Below are positions 20,109-23,439 of a stretch of DNA of 23,439 nucleotides, in pieces. The notes under the pieces are model-generated. The model worked only from the letters and a program-made list of their open reading frames with translations. It had not been told where the DNA came from and ran no database searches. Made by a program: the position numbers and the translations under genes. Numbering within the stretch: position 1 is the stretch's first letter; the number at the start of each line of letters is the position of its first letter. The stretch comes from Amanita rubescens (Eukaryota > Basidiomycota > Agaricomycetes > Agaricales > Amanitaceae), in the NCBI GenBank assembly GCA_015039365.1, contig WION01000706.1, forward strand, positions 1 through 23,439. Direction: 5' to 3'.

Positions 20109-21596
20109 ATGCCAAAGGCAACTTCTCGACCGTATCTACCTACATCTTTGTCGGATTTCGCTCTACCAACTTCATCAAGCCCCGGTGCATCTACCTCGGC
20201 ACTCACACTTGATGACCCCGGCTTCCTTCTCCAGCGTTTCCGTCGACCTAATCTACTTGCAACGCGGCATCACAGCCCCTTGGCTTCTTCCTTTACACTT
20301 CACACCCGAAGGAGAAGTCACAGCTCAACACGCACTATAGCAGATGATCTCGAAAGTGACAGAGAAAGGATGTCCACCGATTCGCCAACGAGTAGCTCAG
20401 GCAACCCGACTCCTCCTTTGAAGATGTCAGAAACCACAGACGACACAGAACTCAATATTAAGACTGCCATATCGAAATTGCCTTCGACGCCTCCGCGTCG
20501 CAGGTCTTCTTCTAGTATGGACGCAGCAGACCCTTATTTCCAGTATCCATCCTCATGTCGCCGGTTAGGTTTCCAAGTGAGAAACATTACCTAAAGTCCA
20601 TCCATTATAATACTTATTCTATGCGCAGTTGAAGCAACCGCGGATCTCGACATTGCTCGCGGAGTCTCGTCCTGAGGAGATAGAGGTCAAATCGGAAGCC
20701 GCTTTTCAACGGCTTATATCGACTTTCTCTGAGCTTCCAACCCAGCCAAGAACGCCGCGTTCCACGGCAGATCGCGGGCGATATCCGGAGGAAGCGGTAC
20801 ATGACGAAAGCCAACGTGAAGAGACTCCTAGTGATGACGAAGGACCCCCAGAAGACACTCTATTATTTTCTACGCCTGGAGGCAGTGAACCCATTAATAT
20901 AAGCAAGAGCAAGACCCATACTCCCAGCGGGAGCATCAATGGCGATGACTTTGGTACAAGCCTCTCAGAATGCTCAAGTTACAGCAATGGTTTAATGGAC
21001 CTCGATCTGGTTTGTTACTCTCCTCGTGCTTATAAGTTGTTCTGATTGTTGCCAGCCATGGGGTTCACCATCTGTATCTACATCATCGACGCCTTTGTCT
21101 CACTGGCGGTGTACGCCACCGCCTAGTACCACTTCTGCTGTGCGGTCGAACAAACGAAAACGTAAGTGCCACCGAGAATGTCCCTGAATCTCCTGACGGA
21201 CTTTGAAAAGTGGACGAACGCTTTGATCCATATCCTTCAGCGTCAAAACGGCGTGCTGTCTCCCCATCCTTATCACACTTGAGGGAAACACATGGTACTC
21301 TGGGGTCTCCCATCAGCAGAAACGGCAATTCGCGATTACCCATCGCGATACCAATAACAATACCAGGGTCCACTGTAAATTCAGCAACCTCATCCCCGAC
21401 CATCGGATCCTTCGCATCATCTTATCCAAGAGCGATGAGCTCAACATCCAGTCCTACTCTTCGGGCCAGTACCTTGGGACTTGCTAGTCCCATTCTAAGA
21501 CCTGTGGCCCGGGGCAGTGTGAGTGTACGACGCGGAGATGAAGAGCGCGAGGTGGAAGGCGCTGGGGAGGCAGTGAGTGGGATGACTCTGAGTTAG
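20109..21596 (+). CDS. Conserved-looking Ser/Pro-rich protein of unknown function
   Basis: Four exons (20109-20576, 20629-21009, 21056-21161, 21211-21596) close to 446 residues. I recognise no domain. The protein is rich in Ser, Thr and Pro and probably disordered. It has many SP/TP sites, possible CDK or MAPK targets (for example LPSTPPRRRSSSS, QPRTPRSTADRG, REETPSDDEGPPEDT). A basic motif (SNKRKLDERFDPYPSASKRR) looks like a bipartite NLS and is split by an intron after NKRK. Two near-C-terminal blocks, SSPTLRASTLGLASPILRPV and EEREVEGAGEAV, look like conserved short motifs. A nuclear phospho-regulated role is plausible but inferred only from composition. The start at 20109 is the first ATG of the open first exon. 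Confidence 0.75.
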
Positions 21597-21762
21597 TGCT
21601 GTGAATACTGTCATGCTGCATCCACATTTTTTGCTATACGACATGCTTCAGCTTGCAAGTAGTTTTCCACGCGTGTTTGTATTTTTAGATTTGTTTCTTA
21701 GCCGCTAGTGTAATAGCACCCTTTCATATATCTACCCTTGCATACCCCTGCTCGTCCCCATA

Positions 21763-22821
21763 ATGCCCACGGCTGAGTTAAAACTCACAAAGAAACAGAA
21801 GAAAGCCTTAGCTTTCCGCTCAAGAACTAAGAAGCTCAATCAAACCCATGGCGCTACCTCTCAAGCTGAGACTCTTCAACACTCTGCCTTGGAGGACGAA
21901 GATCACAGTAGTGAGGAACGTCTTCCGCTGGAAGTGGGATGCGTGGAAGAAGAAAATACATCGATCGTCGGATCCGACGTCAAGAGCAAAACAAGGATGG
22001 TCCGCGAGGTTAAATCTACTCAAACGCAGAAAAGGAAGCGCGAGACGTCGGACGACGACGGGCAGGAAAAGAAGAAAATAAGAAAGAAAGAGTCTTCAGC
22101 CTCTGCTACGTCGCAGAGCAAAAAGGGGAGGTTCATACTCTTTGTCGGTAACTATCTCCACCTCTTTTTCTTCTACGGACTGACGTATATTTATATATAG
22201 GCAATCTCAAATATACCACTAAAGTTGAAGGAATTAGCAAGCATTTCTCGTCCTGCGGTACATTGTTCATCTAGATATCTCTCGACCGCTGCCTCATGTG
22301 CTTTCAAAGATCCTCCACCAGACGTACGTCTGCTTACCCCCAAAGACTCTGCGGGAAAGAAGACGACGAAGTCTAAGGGTTGCGCATTCCTTGAATTTAC
22401 TAGTCAGCAAGGCTTGCAACAGGCACTGAAGTTGCACCAGTCAAATCTCGATGGTAGAATGATTAATGTCGAGTTGACTGCAGGAGGCGGCGGTACGGGT
22501 GAGACGAGAATGAAGAAGTTGCAGGAGAGGAACAAGGATCTACATAACCAGAGACAGAAAGTATGTGGTATCCCGCGCCTATCTCGTATGCGGCGTAACT
22601 CACGCGACCACTCGCAGAAGAAACAGACTGTCGAAGGGGACTCGGACACCACAGGCCGGGACCAATCCCAGCGATATTCCGCAACGTCGGGCGTTGGGCA
22701 GGCTCCTAAGCAGAAACGGACTTGGAGTGTCGGTGGTTCTTCGATAGAGAGTACGAAATCTAAGCGTCGGCGACCCACGAGGAGCATGGGAACAGGGGTA
22801 AATGCTATCCCAGTGGGTTAA
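21763..22821 (+). CDS. NOP6: RRM-domain ribosome biogenesis protein NOP6-like
   Basis: Nucleolar RNA-binding protein; yeast Nop6 assists small-subunit assembly. Exons 21763-22147, 22201-22257, 22310-22560 and 22618-22821 give 298 residues. The N-terminal half is basic and low complexity (LTKKQKKALAFRSRTKK, EKKKIRKKES). One RRM follows: RNP2 as FILFVGNLKYTT, RNP1 as KSKGCAFLEF, with HFSSCDPPPDVRLLTPK between and INVELTAGGGG at the end. The LTAGGGG block and the C-terminal TGVNAIPVG are typical of fungal Nop6-like proteins. The start at 21763 is the first ATG and gives MPTAELKLTKKQKKAL. Confidence 0.9.
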
Positions 22822-22896
22822 TGCAACGTACGAAAAGTCCAGGATGGTATATTAGTGCGCCATGTACTATTATGTTGGTAAACGATGTAATGATCC

Positions 22897-22902
22897 AATA
22901 AA
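22897..22902 (+). terminator. AATAAA polyadenylation signal, probably NOP6
   Basis: AATAAA lies 76 bp after the NOP6 stop and inside the 108-bp gap before the SED5 stop on the other strand. Fungal polyadenylation signals are degenerate, so this is only suggestive. Confidence 0.35.
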
Positions 22903-22929
22903 TATGTGCAGGTGCTGCCTGTCCGAACG

Positions 22930-23439
22930 TCAAGAAACCAATATAAATATCAAAAACTTTTGGCATGTCAGCAACATTTAAACAGACAGCAGGTGCAAAG
23001 GACGCACGAAGACGATAAGGACTCCGAAGATCTTCAGCATTAGCCATCTATTGCTTGAGATACTTGCGTAGTACTTGAGCAGTTCGCGTTGAGCGCCACC
23101 AACATTCGATGCAATGTCTACCACATCCGCATCAATTCGCTGAACAGTCTCACGTTGCTCTGCAACCATGTGAGCCAGCTGTGTAAAAATTTGCCCAAGT
23201 TCTGCGATTGTCGACTCGATAGATTCAATCGCGGTCGTTCGAGATTGAATATATTGGTCCTGTAAATATTCCGGTTGGAACTATATTGCATGGTTATTGA
23301 AGAGCGCAAACCTGTTGTTCAACCATTTGCATCTGCATCAGCCCGCCATTGTGAACTCCCACACCCTCTTCTGCCGAGTTCAGATCCAGAGCAAGTAGGT
23401 CGCCGTTTGGAGTTGGAGTTGCACGGCGTTTGCCTTTGG
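22930..23439 (-). CDS. SED5: Golgi Qa-SNARE SED5/syntaxin-5, partial (5' end outside window)
   Basis: t-SNARE of ER-Golgi and intra-Golgi vesicle fusion. Exons within the window: from beyond 23439 to 23312, 23259-23008 and 22956-22930. The visible part begins with a linker (GDLLALDLNSAEEG, GGLMQMQMVEQQ), then the SNARE helix DQYIQSRTTAIESIESTIAE, LGQIFTQLAHMVAEQRETVQ and RIDADVVDIASNVGGAQREL, containing the central glutamine of a Qa-SNARE. The tail anchor is YYASISSNRWLMLKIFGVLI then VFFLIFILVS. The last eight residues come from a 27-nt terminal exon; without removing the 51-nt intron (23007-22957) the membrane segment would be broken by RPLH. The Habc N-terminal domain lies outside the window. 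Confidence 0.95.

Noticed and set aside
5554..22821. A ribosome-biogenesis gene cluster (UTP11, RRB1, NOP6)
   Set aside because: The three genes are 11 and 2 kb apart, on different strands and mixed with unrelated genes; such genes are frequent in any genome, so clustering is not supported.

Overview
The window looks like the nuclear genome of a filamentous basidiomycete, most likely an Agaricomycete. Nearly every gene is cut by short GT-AG introns of about 40-60 nt. The proteins are eukaryotic housekeeping families (TFIID, SNARE, proteasome activator, ribosome biogenesis). The kinase and WW-domain styles at the left end (catalytic loop HGDLHG, WW halves of the form LPxGWITRYDS / YYVNTN...WEHP) are ones I associate with mushroom-forming fungi. 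All gene models were spliced by hand, and for most genes the exon lengths close to a whole number of codons.

Layout. Positions 1-1642 (-) hold the 5' part of a kinase gene whose N-terminus is built from three tandem copies of an intron-plus-exon unit encoding WW domains. Positions 1643-2438 have no supported gene, only a short possible ISWI-type exon relic. Then come an LSB5-like VHS/GAT endocytic adaptor (2439-4149, -), a FAR1/WRKY-GCM1-like zinc-finger protein (4229-5465, -), and the SSU processome factor UTP11 (5554-6722, +). These are followed by a secreted PI-PLC-X-like protein (6764-8223, -), an AYR1-like short-chain reductase (8393-9360, +), the myosin regulatory light chain (9450-10135, +), and the pH-response regulator PacC/Rim101 (10330-12551, +). 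The right half carries TAF1 of TFIID (12684-16454, -), a PA28/REG proteasome activator (16566-17820, +), the ribosome-assembly WD40 protein RRB1/GRWD1 (17845-19544, -), a Ser/Pro-rich orphan (20109-21596, +), the RRM protein NOP6 (21763-22821, +), and the 3' half of the Golgi syntaxin SED5 (22930 to the window end, -).

The genes do not form one pathway. Three of them (UTP11, RRB1, NOP6) serve ribosome biogenesis. Several pairs are divergent with short shared promoters (zinc finger/UTP11, PLC/AYR1, TAF1/PA28) and others are convergent and nearly touching (PA28/RRB1).

The most interesting signals are: a cluster of PacC consensus sites in front of the pacC gene; three consecutive micro-exons (9, 14 and 18 nt) in PA28; phase-symmetric WW exon duplication with a frameshifted middle copy; and a run of three perfect palindromes just upstream of RRB1.
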